A stretch of 60,302 nucleotides of DNA from Streptomyces sp. NRRL S-31. Its GTDB lineage: Bacteria > Actinomycetota > Actinomycetes > Streptomycetales > Streptomycetaceae. The translations under genes and the position numbers were made by a program. Positions 26,606 through 40,648 of this stretch are shown here, piece after piece. The notes below the pieces were generated by a model. It saw only the letters and a list, made by a program, of their open reading frames with translations. It was not told where the DNA came from and made no database searches. Numbering within the stretch: the stretch's first letter is position 1; each line of letters begins with the position of its first letter. Location: contig NZ_JOCB01000077.1 in NCBI RefSeq assembly GCF_000718775.1, positions 1 through 60,302 of the forward strand. Direction: 5' to 3'.

Positions 26606-27618
26606 CGCGTCCTCCTGGCGAAACTCCCGAGGGCGAGGGCTGCCAGCGAGACGGCGGCCAGCGCGGCGTGCCGCCACATGTCGGGCAGGTCCCGGGTGGT
26701 GACCACCGGGTCCGGCGGCAGGCCGTAGACCTCCGGCTCGTCCAGCAGCAGGAAGAACGCGCCGTCGCCGCCGACCCCGTCGTCCGGGCTCTCGCCGTAC
26801 AGGCGCGCGTCGTCCACGCCGGCCGCGTGCAGCTGGGCGACCCTCGTCCGGGCCCGCTCCCGCAGCTCGTCCAGCGGGCCGAACTGGATGGAGTCCGTCG
26901 GGCAGGACTTGGCGCACGCGGGCTCCATGCCCACGCCCAGCCGGTCGTAGCAGAGCGTGCACTTCCACACCCGGCCGTCGTCCCGGCGCTGGTCGATCAC
27001 GCCGTACGGGCAGGCCGGCACGCAGTAGCCGCAGCCGTTGCAGATGTCCTCCTGGACCACGACCGTGCCGAACTCCGTGCGGAACAGCGAACCGGTGGGG
27101 CACACGTCCAGGCACGCCGCGTGCGTGCAGTGCTTGCACACGTCGGAGGCCATGAGCCAGCGCAGCTCGGTGCGGCCGTCGGGCGAGACGGGGGAGATCT
27201 CCCCGGCGGGGGCGCCCGGGGGAGCCCCGCCCGGCGGGGGAGCGGTGGCACCCGGGCCGGGGGACGCGGCGTCCGTGCCGAGCCGCGAGGCGGCGGCGAA
27301 CACGTCGACGTCGTCGTGCGCGACCCCGGGCTCCTGCCCGCCGAACGGCTTGCGCTGCTCGATGAAGGCCACGTGCCGCCAGGTGTCGGCGCCGAGGCCC
27401 TGGGTGTTGTCGTAGGACATGCCGGTCAGCACGAGGCCGTCCTCGGGGATCGCGTTCCACTCCTTGCAGGCCACCTCGCACGCCTTGCAGCCGATGCACA
27501 CGGAGGTGTCGGTGAAGAAACCCATCCGCGGCGGCGCGTCCGGATAGCCGGCCGCGCCGGCGACGTCCGGCTGCGGCCCGTACAGCAGGTTCCCGTGGCG
27601 CTCAGCACCCTCGCTCAT
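26602..27618 (-). CDS. fdhB: formate dehydrogenase 4Fe-4S subunit
   Basis: This 338-residue electron-transfer subunit has four cysteine clusters typical of FdnH/FdoH-type proteins: CIGCKACEVAC (residues 41-51), CKHCTHAACLDVCP, CNGCGYCVPACP and CTLCYDRLGVGMEPACAKSCP. A proline/glycine-rich insert (GPGATAPPPGGAPPGAPAG) separates the first and second clusters. A single C-terminal membrane helix (HAALAAVSLAALALGSFA) anchors it. ATG 27618 has GAGGAGG. It lies 15 nt downstream of the broken cytochrome-b-like gene and overlaps nrfD by 4 nt. Confidence 0.94.
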   Translation of the reverse strand: MSEGAERHGNLLYGPQPDVAGAAGYPDAPPRMGFFTDTSVCIGCKACEVACKEWNAIPEDGLVLTGMSYDNTQGLGADTWRHVAFIEQRKPFGGQEPGVAHDDVDVFAAASRLGTDAASPGPGATAPPPGGAPPGAPAGEISPVSPDGRTELRWLMASDVCKHCTHAACLDVCPTGSLFRTEFGTVVVQEDICNGCGYCVPACPYGVIDQRRDDGRVWKCTLCYDRLGVGMEPACAKSCPTDSIQFGPLDELRERARTRVAQLHAAGVDDARLYGESPDDGVGGDGAFFLLLDEPEVYGLPPDPVVTTRDLPDMWRHAALAAVSLAALALGSFARRTR

Positions 27619-27633
27619 GCCGTACCTCCTCGC

Positions 27634-28850
27634 TCATGACTCGTCCGTCCCCTCGGGTACCTCGCCGGGCGCGGCCCGCACGGCCTCCACCCGCCGTTTC
27701 TCCCGGTCCGTGGCCGGCATCTCCACGCGATCGCCCAAGTACCGGCGGCTGAGGGCGTTGCGCGGCCGGTGCCGGCGGAACCAGCGCCATGCCTCCGTGC
27801 CCTCGGCGCGCGGCCGGGGCGTGTCGCGGACGAGGACGCGGTACGCCCGCTCGCGGGAGAGCAGCGTGTGCGCCTCCTCGTACCCCCCCGTTCGCCGTGC
27901 GCTATACCACCCCGGTGGTCTCCCCGTCCAGCAGCCGGCGGCGATCGGCCGCCTGGAGGCCGAGGCACCCCCGTCTGGTGGCGTGGTACGTCAGGAACGG
28001 CACCACGAACAGCGCCGTGCGCAGTGTCCGCGTCAGCAGGTTCACGTCCAGGCTGAACCGGTGGGCGAGCACGTCCTGGCCGCCCGCCAGCAGCAGCACG
28101 CCGTACGCCGAGACCGCCGCCGCCCCCAGCGCGGTGCGGGTGGGCCGGTCGCGCGGCCGGTCGCACAGGTGCCGTTCGGGCCGCGGCCCGGTGAGCCACC
28201 GCTCCAGGAACGGACAGCCGTACAGGACGGCGAAGAGCGCGGCGGGCAGCACGGCGCCCGGCAGCGGCACGTCCCAGGCGATCGTGTGGCCGGCGACGTC
28301 GGTCTCCCAGCCCGGCATCAGCCGCAGGGCGCCCTCCGGATAGCCCACGTACCAGTCGGGCTGGGCGTCCAGGGAGACGTGGTCCGTCCGGTACGGCCCG
28401 AAGGTCCTCACCGGGCCGCCGGAACGCCCCGGTGAGGAGGATCCGCAGCAGGTGCGCTCCGATCGCGGCGACGAACACCAGCGCCGCCCAGTGGTGGACC
28501 TGCCGCATCAAGAGCCCGCCGCGTACGTCGAAGCCGATGTGCAGCACCGACGCGTACGCCGCGGTGGTGATCGTGCCCCGCGGCGGCAGGTACGGGCCGG
28601 TGTACGGCCGTTCGGTCATGCCGGGGTGGAAGAGGAAGGTCAGGAAGACGCCGGTCAGCACCAGCAGGCTGTACAGCGCCACGCCCGGCAGGAACGACCA
28701 GTGGTCCGGGAACGCCTTGCGCAGGAACTCCTTGCCGGCCGAGGCCACCGGCGACCGCTGGTCCAGCGCCGTGCCCCACCGCTCGCCGCGCCCCTTGCCC
28801 CGGGCCGGCCGCCGCTCCCGTGAGACCGCCACTGCGCGCTCGCCTTCCAC
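27634..28850 (-). pseudogene. cytochrome b (QcrB-like) gene, internally deleted and frameshifted
   Basis: Three consecutive frames carry pieces of one QcrB-like cytochrome b. The first (GTG 28850 to about 28412) has KEFLRKAFPDHWSFLPG, FLTFLFHPGM and QVHHWAALVFVAAIGAHL, the first haem-ligand helix, ending at LLTGAFRRP. The second (about 28411-27902) resumes at RTFGPYRTDHVSLDAQPDWY and runs to RRRLLDGETTGVV. The third (about 27880-27634) reads YEEAHTLLSRERAYRVLVRD and ends at the TGA at 27634. About 100 residues of the normal middle, including the second set of haem histidines and the Qo-site helices, are absent, and a 7-G run lies at the second break. It heads the FDH operon. It is either a true pseudogene or a mis-assembled one. 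Confidence 0.8.
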
Positions 28851-28879
28851 CCGGTGCCGGGTCCGTCACTCTCGGTGCT

Positions 28880-29340
28880 CCCTCGAGCCTGGCACGACTC
28901 CCCGCACTCCGCCCGCCAGGAACGGCCCGGCGGACGGCACGCCGGAACTGATCACCGTCCGCCGCCGTCCGGACCGGCTGGCCGGGCCGCACCTGCTGGT
29001 CTTCTGCGTCTTCGGCAACGGCGATCCGAACCGGCTCACCTGGCAGCGTCCGGGTCGCCGCCGGCGACCCGCTGATCCCGCCCTCCGCCGAGGTCCCCGC
29101 CCTGCCGTACGCCGAGTGGGCGGGCCTGGCCGGGCTGCCCGCCGTCCGCTGCGACCGGCCCCGGCACGTCGCCTCCGTCTGGGCCGACGTGCCGGCCGGG
29201 CGCGGACCGGTGCTGCCGGAATTCGTGGTGGACGGCGAAATCCCGCCGGACTGGGCGGTCGGCGTGGGCGCGGCCGACGGCGCCGGGACCTCCCGCCCGG
29301 CCGCCCTTCCGCGCCCTTGGCCAAACTCGTGCGGGTACCC
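28880..29340 (+). pseudogene. degenerate remnant of an unrecognised gene
   Basis: One frame reads PELITVRRRPDRLAGPHLL and VFCVFGNGDPNRLTWQ, then coding character moves one base at about 29045 to GSVRVAAGDPLIPPSAE, ALPYAEWAGLAGLPAV and VWADVPAGRGPVLPEFVVDG. The composition is protein-like on both sides of the shift, whereas other frames are arginine-rich shadows. No start signal and no family could be assigned. It is flanked by the broken cytochrome b gene and the hybrid kinase. Confidence 0.45.
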
Positions 29341-29569
29341 GGCTGACGCGCCCTCACACCTGCCGGAACGCGGGAATTCCAAGGTCCGCGGAGAGCGACC
29401 GGTCGCTTTGTCCGGGCCCGCGAAAGTGGGTTAACCTGCGGCGTATTTTTCTCATCATGCAAATCCGTGAACTGCGGAAATGCACACACCAACGGCCGGG
29501 TGGCAGTCCGCTCCCGGACGCGGTTCCGAGCCCGGCGAAGGGCTCTTGGGGAGTGGATCGAGGGTGCGC
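29341..29569. other. upstream region of hybrid kinase
   Basis: This is a gene-free leader with one comparatively AT-rich stretch (about 29435-29465, including GTATTTTTCTCATCATG). It probably holds the promoter of the kinase operon, but no hexamer pair is convincing. Confidence 0.35.
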
Positions 29570-33832
<4,263 letters not shown>

Positions 33833-36308
33833 GCTCGGCACGGCCCGTCCGACCGTCCTCGGCCCCAGGAGCGCGGACCCGGTGAACACCCATGAAGCGG
33901 ACGCGCCGGCCGGCGCGTCCGCCCCACCGCCCGCCGCGGACGCGGTGGTGCCGCAGGCGTCCCCCACCTCCTCGGTGGGCCGGCTCGCGGCCACCGTGGA
34001 GCGGCTGCGCCGGGAGGTGCGGGCCGCGCAGGCCGAGGCGGAGGGCCGGGCACTGGTCGAGCTGGCCAAGGGCATCCTGGTCGAACGCCTCGGCTGCGGC
34101 CCCGCCCAGGCCGCCCGCCAGCTCGCCGAGCTGACCGAGCAGGCCCAGCTGACACCGCTGGAGTTCGCGGTGGACGTCATCAACCAGGCGGCCCGGGACC
34201 GGGTTGCGGAGGTCACCGAGGCGTTCCTGTCCGTGGCCGCGGACCCGGCCGGGCCGGTCGCGGAGTCCGCCGCCGTGCGGCTGCGCGCCGCCGAGAGCGG
34301 CGTCCTCGCCGCGCACGACGCCCAGGCGATGGCCGACTCGCTGCTCGACCACGCGCTGCGCCCGCTGGGCGCGGTCGCCGTGGCCATCTGGTCGGCCGGC
34401 CCGGACGGCTCGCTGACCCTCGCGGGCAGCGCCGGTTTCCCGCCGGGCGAGGCGGCCCGCTGGCGCTACGTCCCGCCCGACGTGGTGACGGTGGCCCGGC
34501 GCGGCCTGACCGAACCCGACGGGCAGTGGCTGCCCTCGCTCGCCGAGTCCGGGCTGCCCACCATCGGCCGGCGCGAGTACGCCGACGGCGCCCGGATCGC
34601 CGTACCGTCCGGGACGGGCGGCCGCATCCACGGCGTGCTGGAGATCGCCTGGCCCAAACCGGAGGGCCCGCTGCCGCGCCCGGTCGTCCGGCAGGTGGAG
34701 GCCCTCGCCGAGCTGTGCGCGCACACCCTGGAGACCTCCGCGCCGCCCTCCGGCGCCGACCCGGAACCCGCGCTCCTGCCCGACGTGGTCGAACTGATGG
34801 ACCTGGCCGACGGACTGCACGACCCGGCCCTGGTGCTCGTGCCGCACCTGGACGACGCCGGACGGCTGGTCGACTTCCGCATCCAGCACGTCAACAGCCG
34901 CTTCCTCGACCCCGCGGGCCGGCCGCGGGCCGTCGTGGGCGGCGCCCTGCTGCTGGAGGCGTACCCGATGGCAGCGGGCGGCAGCGAGCTGTTCCAGCGC
35001 GTGGAACGGGTGTACGCCACCGGCGAGCCGTTCCGGGCCAGCCGGATGCGGCTGACCGCCCTGGTCGACCAGGTGCCGCTGTCCGCCGTCGCCGACATCA
35101 GCATCAGCCGGCACGGCACGAGCGTGCTGCTGATCTGGCGCATCGAGGACGAGGCGGCCCGGCTGGCCAGTCTGCTCCAGCACGCCCAGCGGCTCGGCCG
35201 GATCGGCGGCTTCGAGGAGAACCTGCTCACCGGCGAGATCACCTGGAACGGCCAGCTGTTCGGCCTCTACGGCCGCCCCGCCACCAGCCCCCCGGTCGCC
35301 CTCCAGGACCTGCCGGCGCACGCCCACCCCGACGACGCCGTCGTCCTCGGCCGCTTCCTGCGCACCCTGGTGCACCACCGCAGGCCCGCCTCCGCCGCGT
35401 TCCGGCTGCTGCGCCCGGACGGGGTGACCCGGCACATCCGAGTGGTCGCCGAGCCCGTCCTCGACACCGACGACCAGCTGTTCGGCGTGCGCGGCGCCTA
35501 CCAGGACATCTCCGCCCAGCACTGGACCGAGGTCGCGCTCGCCGCCACCCGCGACCAACTGGCGCACACCGAGCAGCAGGCACTGGAGCGCAACCGGCTG
35601 GCCCTCCAGCTCCAGCACGCCATCATGCCCCCGGCGCAGGCCCCGCTGCGGGTGCCCGGCCTCCAGGTGGCGGTGCGCTACCGGCCGGCCGAGACCGAGA
35701 ACCTGGTCGGCGGCGACTGGTACGACGCCGTCGTACTCCCCTCCGGGCTGGTGCTGCTGTGCGTCGGGGACGTCGCCGGACACGGCATCGAGGCCGCGAC
35801 CAGCATGGTCGTCCTGCGCAACGCGCTGCGCGGACTCGCGGTGACCGGAGCCGGCCCGGCCCAGCTGCTGTCCTGGCTGAACATCGTCGCCCACCACCTG
35901 ACCGGCGCCGTCACCGCGACCGCCGTGTGCGGCCTGTACGACGGCGAGCGGCGCATCCTGCGCTGGGCGCGGGCGGGCCACCTGCCGCCGGTGCTGGTGC
36001 GGGAGTCGGACGCCGACGCGCTGCCCCCGGTGAAGGGGCTGCTGCTGGGCGCCGTGCCGGAGGCGCGATACGAGGAGACGGAGGTGCAACTGGCCGCGGG
36101 CGACACCCTGCTGATGTACACCGACGGTCTGATCGAGCGCCGCGACCGGTCGGTGGAGGAGTCGCTCACCCATCTGCTGGACACGGCACGGGCGGCGTCC
36201 GGCACCCTGGACAAGCAACTGGACCGGCTGCTCACCTACAGCAGGTCGGACACCGACGACGACACCTGCATCGTGGGCATCAGGGTCGGCTGAGCGCCCC
36301 GGCCCGAC

Positions 36309-36344
36309 GGCCCGGCCGGCGGCTTCGCCGCCGTCCGCCGGGCC
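36309..36344. terminator. hairpin between convergent phosphatase and anti-sigma kinase genes
   Basis: GGCCCGGC pairs with GCCGGGCC and encloses a second stem CGGCGGC/GCCGCCG with a TTC loop. It lies 15 nt after the phosphatase stop and 15 nt before the end of the converging gene, so it probably acts in both directions. Confidence 0.65.
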
Positions 36345-36359
36345 GGCCGCCCGCCCGCC

Positions 36360-36800
36360 TCACGAGGCGAGCGGCACGGTCGCGGTGACCCGTTTGCCGT
36401 GGGACAGCCGGGTCACCTCCAGTTCGCCGGCGAGCACCGCCACGAGGTGCAGGCCGTGACCGCCGACCCGCCGGGGGTCGGCGGGCCGCCGCCGCGGCGG
36501 GTCCGCCGAGGTGTCGGTGACGGTGATGCGCAGCGCGTCCGCGCCGGGCGGCAGCTCCAGGCGCAGCGCGCACGGGCCGGGCGCGTGCTTGGCCGTGTTG
36601 GTGACGAGTTCGCTCACGACGAGCTGGGCATCCTGCACCGGGCGCCGCCCGGGGGCCGGCCGCACCCGGGCGAGCAGGGCGGCGACGGCGTCTCTCGCCT
36701 CGGCGATGCCGGATACGCCGGTGTCCCAGGTGCGGCTGTAGCGCAGGGGTCCCGGATGGTGGTCCTGCGTCGTCGCGTGGGTCCTGAGCGGGATGTCCAT
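36360..36800 (-). CDS. RsbW-like ATP-binding anti-sigma kinase
   Basis: This 146-residue GHKL-fold protein is of the HATPase_c_2 type. The N-box is ELVTNTAKHAPGP, followed by TVTDTSADPP and the G-box-like GGHGLHLVAVLAGEL. It would phosphorylate anti-anti-sigma proteins or bind sigma factors. ATG 36800 (MDIPLRTHATT) fits the family length; the frame is open upstream to 36857 without better signals. It converges with the PP2C phosphatase gene and is near STAS- and CsbD-encoding genes, which supports a sigma-B-type network. Confidence 0.88.
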   Translation of the reverse strand: MDIPLRTHATTQDHHPGPLRYSRTWDTGVSGIAEARDAVAALLARVRPAPGRRPVQDAQLVVSELVTNTAKHAPGPCALRLELPPGADALRITVTDTSADPPRRRPADPRRVGGHGLHLVAVLAGELEVTRLSHGKRVTATVPLAS

Positions 36801-37000
36801 ACCTCGTTGCCCTTTTCCTCCGGGGTCAGGGTCCCTTCCTGTGCACAGGGGGGTCATGCCGTCCCTGCCCGGCTACCCGCTGGACCGCCGGTCAAGGGGA
36901 CGTCCGGGCGGAATCCTCCGGATGCGCACGACCTCCTGCCGGGGGAGGGGGCCGGACGCCGGTGCCGGCCGGGCGGACACCGGGACGCGGCGCACACGGA

Positions 37001-37042
37001 ACGGGCCCGGGAAATCCACGCAAGCGGATTTCCCGGGCCCGT
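37001..37042 (-). terminator. 17-bp perfect terminator hairpin of csbD gene
   Basis: ACGGGCCCGGGAAATCC and its exact complement flank an 8-nt loop (ACGCAAGC). It lies 25 nt after the CsbD stop. It is the longest perfect stem found in the window. Confidence 0.8.
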
Positions 37043-37067
37043 GCACGCAGCCGAATCGGCACCGGCC

Positions 37068-37241
37068 TCAGTGCTTGAAGGTGTCCTTGGCCTTCTCCTT
37101 GGCCTCCCGGGCGTCGCCGCGCGCACCCTCCATCCGGCCCTCCGCCTCCATGCGCTCGTTGCCGACGGTGCGGCCGGCGGCCTCCTTGGCCTTGCCCTTG
37201 ACCTGCTCCTTCTTGGCCTTCGCCTTCTGGTTGCCGGCCAT
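37068..37241 (-). CDS. CsbD family stress protein
   Basis: This is a 57-residue, highly charged helical protein, MAGNQKAKAKKEQVKGKAKE at the start and AKEKAKDTFKH at the end. Its lysine/glutamate/alanine pattern with a central VGNERMEAEGR is typical of CsbD, a sigma-B-controlled general stress protein of unknown mechanism. A possible sigma-B-type promoter, GGTTTG (37313-37308), 14 nt, GGCTAT (37293-37288), lies about 47 nt upstream on the minus strand. It is followed by a perfect terminator, so it is a monocistronic unit. Confidence 0.85.
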   Translation of the reverse strand: MAGNQKAKAKKEQVKGKAKEAAGRTVGNERMEAEGRMEGARGDAREAKEKAKDTFKH

Positions 37242-37287
37242 CGCGTGTCACATCCCAACGTAGACGCGTTCAGTGGTCGACCTTCGG

Positions 37288-37313
37288 ATAGCCATTCCGG
37301 CGCCGCCCAAACC
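37288..37313 (-). promoter_or_regulatory. possible sigma-B-type promoter of csbD gene
   Basis: GGTTTG, a 14-nt spacer and GGCTAT approximate the Streptomyces sigma-B pattern (GNNT, 14-16 nt, GGGTA). The position fits the csbD start at 37241. One mismatch in the -10 keeps this tentative. Confidence 0.4.
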
Positions 37314-37480
37314 AGAATTCCGTATCGGACCGCGTCGAAGAACGAGCCGGAACTGATCACGGAATTCCCGGAAAGCCGCCGCAGCCGGTGCGGATGCGAA
37401 TATGCCGACCTTGCCTCCGCCCGCCAACCCGCCGATGCCGCTGCTTGCGTTCCGCCGGTGCCGGGGAACAAGGTGGGAGC

Positions 37481-38719
37481 GTGGAACGAGGTGCCAGGGT
37501 GACCGTGCAGCCCGTGGCCGAGCAGGCGGTGGTGCTCCGGCTGTCGGGCAGCATCGACGTGCGCGGCGCCGGCGAACTCGGGCGCGAGCTGGGGCCGCGG
37601 CTGCGGCGGGCCGACGAACGCGGCCAGCGGCTGGTCCTGGACATGTCCGGGGTGCGCCGGCTGAGCAGTACGGCGGTCGACACGCTGGACGCCCACACCC
37701 GGCACCGCACCGCCGGCCCCGTCCTGGTCACGGGCGCCACGCCGCAGGTCCGCGGTGTGCTGACCACGACGCACCTGCCGGGCATCCGGCTCTACCCCAC
37801 CCTGGAGGGCGCGCTGGCCACGGTGTGTGCGGGCGGCCCCGCACCGGCACCGGCCGCACCGGAGCGTCCGCGGACCCCCGAGAGCCCGGAGCCACCGGTG
37901 GCAGGGGAGGCGCGGGACACGGTCGGGGAGACGTCCGGGGAGGTCCTCGGACTGCGGGCCAAGGCCCGTACCAGCGGGATCATCGGCATCGCCCAGGGCA
38001 TCCTGATGGCCCGGTACGGCCTGCCGGACCCCGCCGCCGCCTTCGCGCTGCTGCGCGCGGGCTCGCAGCACCACAACGTGCCGCTGCGGGTCCTGGCCTC
38101 GGCGGTGGTGACCGCTCCGCCGCCGCGCACCGCACGGGAGTGGTTCCCGGGACGCCTGCACACCCCGCCGCCCCCCGTCGGCCCGCAGGACGTCGAGGCG
38201 GTGAACCCGCGCGACCGGCGGCAGATGCTGACGGCCGCCGTGTACGCCGCGGTGACGCTCGCGGACGCCGACGCGGCCGAGATCCACCTGACCGACGCCG
38301 GCCAGGACGAGGCGCTCGTCCTGGAGGCCCACCACGGCCTGGACGCGGCCTACCGCGACTGTCTCGCCCTGGTCGCCGGACCGCCCGCGGTCTGCGCGCG
38401 GGCGCAGGCGGCTGGACGGCCGGTGACGGTGCCCGACGTGGCGGCCGATCCGGCCCTGGCCGGCCACCCCGTCGGCCGGGCGGTCCTCGCGGCGGGCAGC
38501 CGCGCCCTGTACGCCACCCCGATGGTCACGGCGGCCGGGGGGTGCGGCGGAGTGGTGTGCGTGCACCGGGCGGACCCGGGCGTCTGGCTCACCGAGGGCC
38601 AGACGGCCGCCCTCGACGCCCTGGCCCGGGATCTGGCCGCGTGGCGCTCGTGGTACCGGCGCACCGTGGTGCAGGACGCGCTGGAGTACCTGCACGCCCA
38701 CGGGTCGTCGGGCGGCTGA
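37481..38719 (+). CDS. STAS-ANTAR-GAF regulatory protein
   Basis: This 412-residue regulator combines three modules. Residues about 8-115 are a STAS domain (VLRLSGSIDVRGAGELGREL and LVLDMSGVRRLSSTAVDTLD, the latter with the serine that is phosphorylated in anti-anti-sigma factors). Residues about 150-215 look like an ANTAR domain (SGIIGIAQGILMARYGLPDP). The rest is a GAF domain (AAEIHLTDAGQDEALVLEAH onward). It could link partner switching to RNA antitermination and small-molecule sensing. GTG 37481 follows GGTGGGAG; GTG 37499 is possible. It is a candidate substrate of the nearby PP2C phosphatase and RsbW-like kinase (inference). Confidence 0.85.
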   Translation: MERGARVTVQPVAEQAVVLRLSGSIDVRGAGELGRELGPRLRRADERGQRLVLDMSGVRRLSSTAVDTLDAHTRHRTAGPVLVTGATPQVRGVLTTTHLPGIRLYPTLEGALATVCAGGPAPAPAAPERPRTPESPEPPVAGEARDTVGETSGEVLGLRAKARTSGIIGIAQGILMARYGLPDPAAAFALLRAGSQHHNVPLRVLASAVVTAPPPRTAREWFPGRLHTPPPPVGPQDVEAVNPRDRRQMLTAAVYAAVTLADADAAEIHLTDAGQDEALVLEAHHGLDAAYRDCLALVAGPPAVCARAQAAGRPVTVPDVAADPALAGHPVGRAVLAAGSRALYATPMVTAAGGCGGVVCVHRADPGVWLTEGQTAALDALARDLAAWRSWYRRTVVQDALEYLHAHGSSGG

Positions 38720-38736
38720 GCCGGGGGCCGGGGGCC

Positions 38737-39357
38737 TCAGCGCTCGCGGCGCCGCCGCACCAGGTGCCGTACGGCGAACCCCGCGACCACCAGGGCGGCG
38801 GCGGTCAGGACGTACGGTTCGTAGCGCCGGATCTCGTCGTAGACCGCGGTGATGTGGCTGCCCGTCAGATAGGCCAGGGTGGTCCAGAGGCCGACCCACA
38901 GGGCCGCGCCCAGGGCGTTGAAGGCGAGGAAGCGGCGCCAGCGCATACCGGTCGTGCCCGCGATGATCCCGTTGGCCTGGCGCAGGCCCTCCACGAACCG
39001 GGCCACCGTCACGATTTTGCCGCCGTGCCGGGTGAAGAACGCCTCGGCGGCCTCGAACCGCTTCGGCGTCAGCAGGACGTACCGGCCCCAGCGGTGCACG
39101 AAGGCCCGCCCGCCGGACCGTCCGATCAGATAGCCGATGTTGTCCCCGGCCACGGCCGCGGCGAACGCGATGACGGCCACGGCGACGATGTTCAGCCGCC
39201 CCGCGCCCGCGTACACCCCGGCCGCGAGCAGGATCGTCTCGCCGGGCGCGGGGACACCGAAGTCCTCCACGAGGACGACGGCTCCCACCGCCAGGTAGCC
39301 GTAGTGGTCGAGTAGCGGCGCCAGGTGGTCCAGCGGTCCCGGGAGGGGAGGGGGCAT
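38737..39357 (-). CDS. DedA family membrane protein
   Basis: This 206-residue membrane protein belongs to the DedA/SNARE-associated family, whose members translocate polyprenyl-phosphate or phospholipids. Typical features are VLVEDFGVPAPGETILLAAG near residue 30, the GDNIGYLIGRSGGRAFVHRWGR segment split by helices, and GKIVTVARFVEGLRQANGIIAG with its conserved arginine. Four to five membrane helices are predicted by eye. The C-terminus ends in RRRRER. It is convergent with the STAS-ANTAR-GAF gene and precedes no operon partner. Confidence 0.92.
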   Translation of the reverse strand: MPPPLPGPLDHLAPLLDHYGYLAVGAVVLVEDFGVPAPGETILLAAGVYAGAGRLNIVAVAVIAFAAAVAGDNIGYLIGRSGGRAFVHRWGRYVLLTPKRFEAAEAFFTRHGGKIVTVARFVEGLRQANGIIAGTTGMRWRRFLAFNALGAALWVGLWTTLAYLTGSHITAVYDEIRRYEPYVLTAAALVVAGFAVRHLVRRRRER

Positions 39358-39406
39358 GCCTCCACCGTACGTCCGTGCGGTCGGCCCCCGGGCCCCCGCC
39401 CCCGCG

Positions 39407-40648
39407 TCACGAGCGGGTGGCCGGCGCCTGTTCCTCCGCGGGGACCGCCTCCGGTCCGGGCCCGGCCGGTGCGGCGGGCCGGCGGCGGCCGGTCAGCCGG
39501 CGGGCGAGCGGCTCGGTGTAGCGGGCGGTCAGCGGTCCGAGGACGACCAGGATCAGCACGTAGGCGGTGGCCAGCGGGCCGAGGTCGGAGTCGATGCCGG
39601 AGGTGACGGCGAGCCCGGCGATGACGATGGAGAACTCGCCGCGGGCCACCAGGGTGCCGCCGGCCCGCCACCGGCCCTTGGCCGATATCCCGGCCCGGCG
39701 CGCCGCCCAGTATCCGGTGGCGATCTTCGTGAGGGTGGTGACGACGGCCAGGGCGAGCGCGGGCAGCAGCACGGGCGGGATGCTCGCCGGGTCGGTGTGC
39801 AGGCCGAAGAAGACGAAGAACACCGCCGCGAACAGGTCCCGCAGCGGCGCCAGGAGGTTGTGCGCGCCCTCGGCGACCTCCCCGGACAGGGCGATGCCCA
39901 CCAGGAACGCGCCGACCGCCGCCGAGACCTGCAACTGTTGGGCGACCCCGGCCACCAGCAGGGTCAGTCCGAGCACCACCAGCAGCAGCTTCTCCGGGTC
40001 GTCGGTGGAGACGAACCGGGAGATGTGCCGGCCGTAGCGCACCGCCACCACCAGCACCAGGCCGGCCACCCCGAGCGCGATGGCCAGCGTCAGGCTGCCC
40101 GCCGCGAACCCGGTCCCGGCCAGCAGGGCCGTCACGACGGGCAGGTAGACCGCCATGGACAGGTCCTCCAGCACCAGGATGCTGAGGATGACCGGCGTCT
40201 CCCGGTTGCCGATCCGGCCCAGGTCGCCGAGGACCTTGGCGATGACGCCGGAGGAGGAGATCCAGGTGATACCGGCCAGGACGAAGGCGGCGATCGGGCC
40301 CCAGCCGAGCAGCAGGGCCATCGCCGCGCCGGGCAGCGCGTTGAGGGCCGCGTCCACCAGACCGGCCGGGTACTGGGTCTTCAGGTTGGAGACGAGGTCG
40401 CCGGCCGTGTACTCCAGGCCCAGCAGGAGCAGCAGCAGGACCACGCCGATCTCGGCGCCGATGGCCACGAACTCCTCGCTCGCGCCGAGCGGCAGCAGCC
40501 CGCCCTCGCCGAAGGCCAGGCCGGCCAGCAGATAGAGCGGGATGGGCGAGAACCGCAGGCGGGCGGCGAGCCGGCCCAGCAGTCCCAGGCCCAGGATGAT
40601 CGCGCCGAACTCGATCAGGAAGACCGCGGAGGAGTGCACGCGGATCAC
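39407..40648 (-). CDS. cation:proton antiporter (KhtU/KefB-like)
   Basis: This 413-residue CPA2-family antiporter has about twelve transmembrane helices, starting FLIEFGAIILGLGLLGRLAAR and YLLAGLAFGEGGLLP. The ion-binding half-helix region is represented by FVLAGITWISSSGVIAKVLGD. A proline/alanine-rich tail ends the protein without a nucleotide-binding domain. Its ATG overlaps the stop of the upstream TrkA-C-type gene by 4 nt. Together they resemble the KhtTU K+/H+ antiporter, where the small partner gates the channel. Confidence 0.9.
   Translation of the reverse strand: MIRVHSSAVFLIEFGAIILGLGLLGRLAARLRFSPIPLYLLAGLAFGEGGLLPLGASEEFVAIGAEIGVVLLLLLLGLEYTAGDLVSNLKTQYPAGLVDAALNALPGAAMALLLGWGPIAAFVLAGITWISSSGVIAKVLGDLGRIGNRETPVILSILVLEDLSMAVYLPVVTALLAGTGFAAGSLTLAIALGVAGLVLVVAVRYGRHISRFVSTDDPEKLLLVVLGLTLLVAGVAQQLQVSAAVGAFLVGIALSGEVAEGAHNLLAPLRDLFAAVFFVFFGLHTDPASIPPVLLPALALAVVTTLTKIATGYWAARRAGISAKGRWRAGGTLVARGEFSIVIAGLAVTSGIDSDLGPLATAYVLILVVLGPLTARYTEPLARRLTGRRRPAAPAGPGPEAVPAEEQAPATRS

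Noticed and set aside
36892..37251. 119-codon minus frame overlapping the CsbD gene
   Set aside because: The 57-codon CsbD frame matches a known family and is followed by a terminator; the longer frame is a glycine/arginine shadow.
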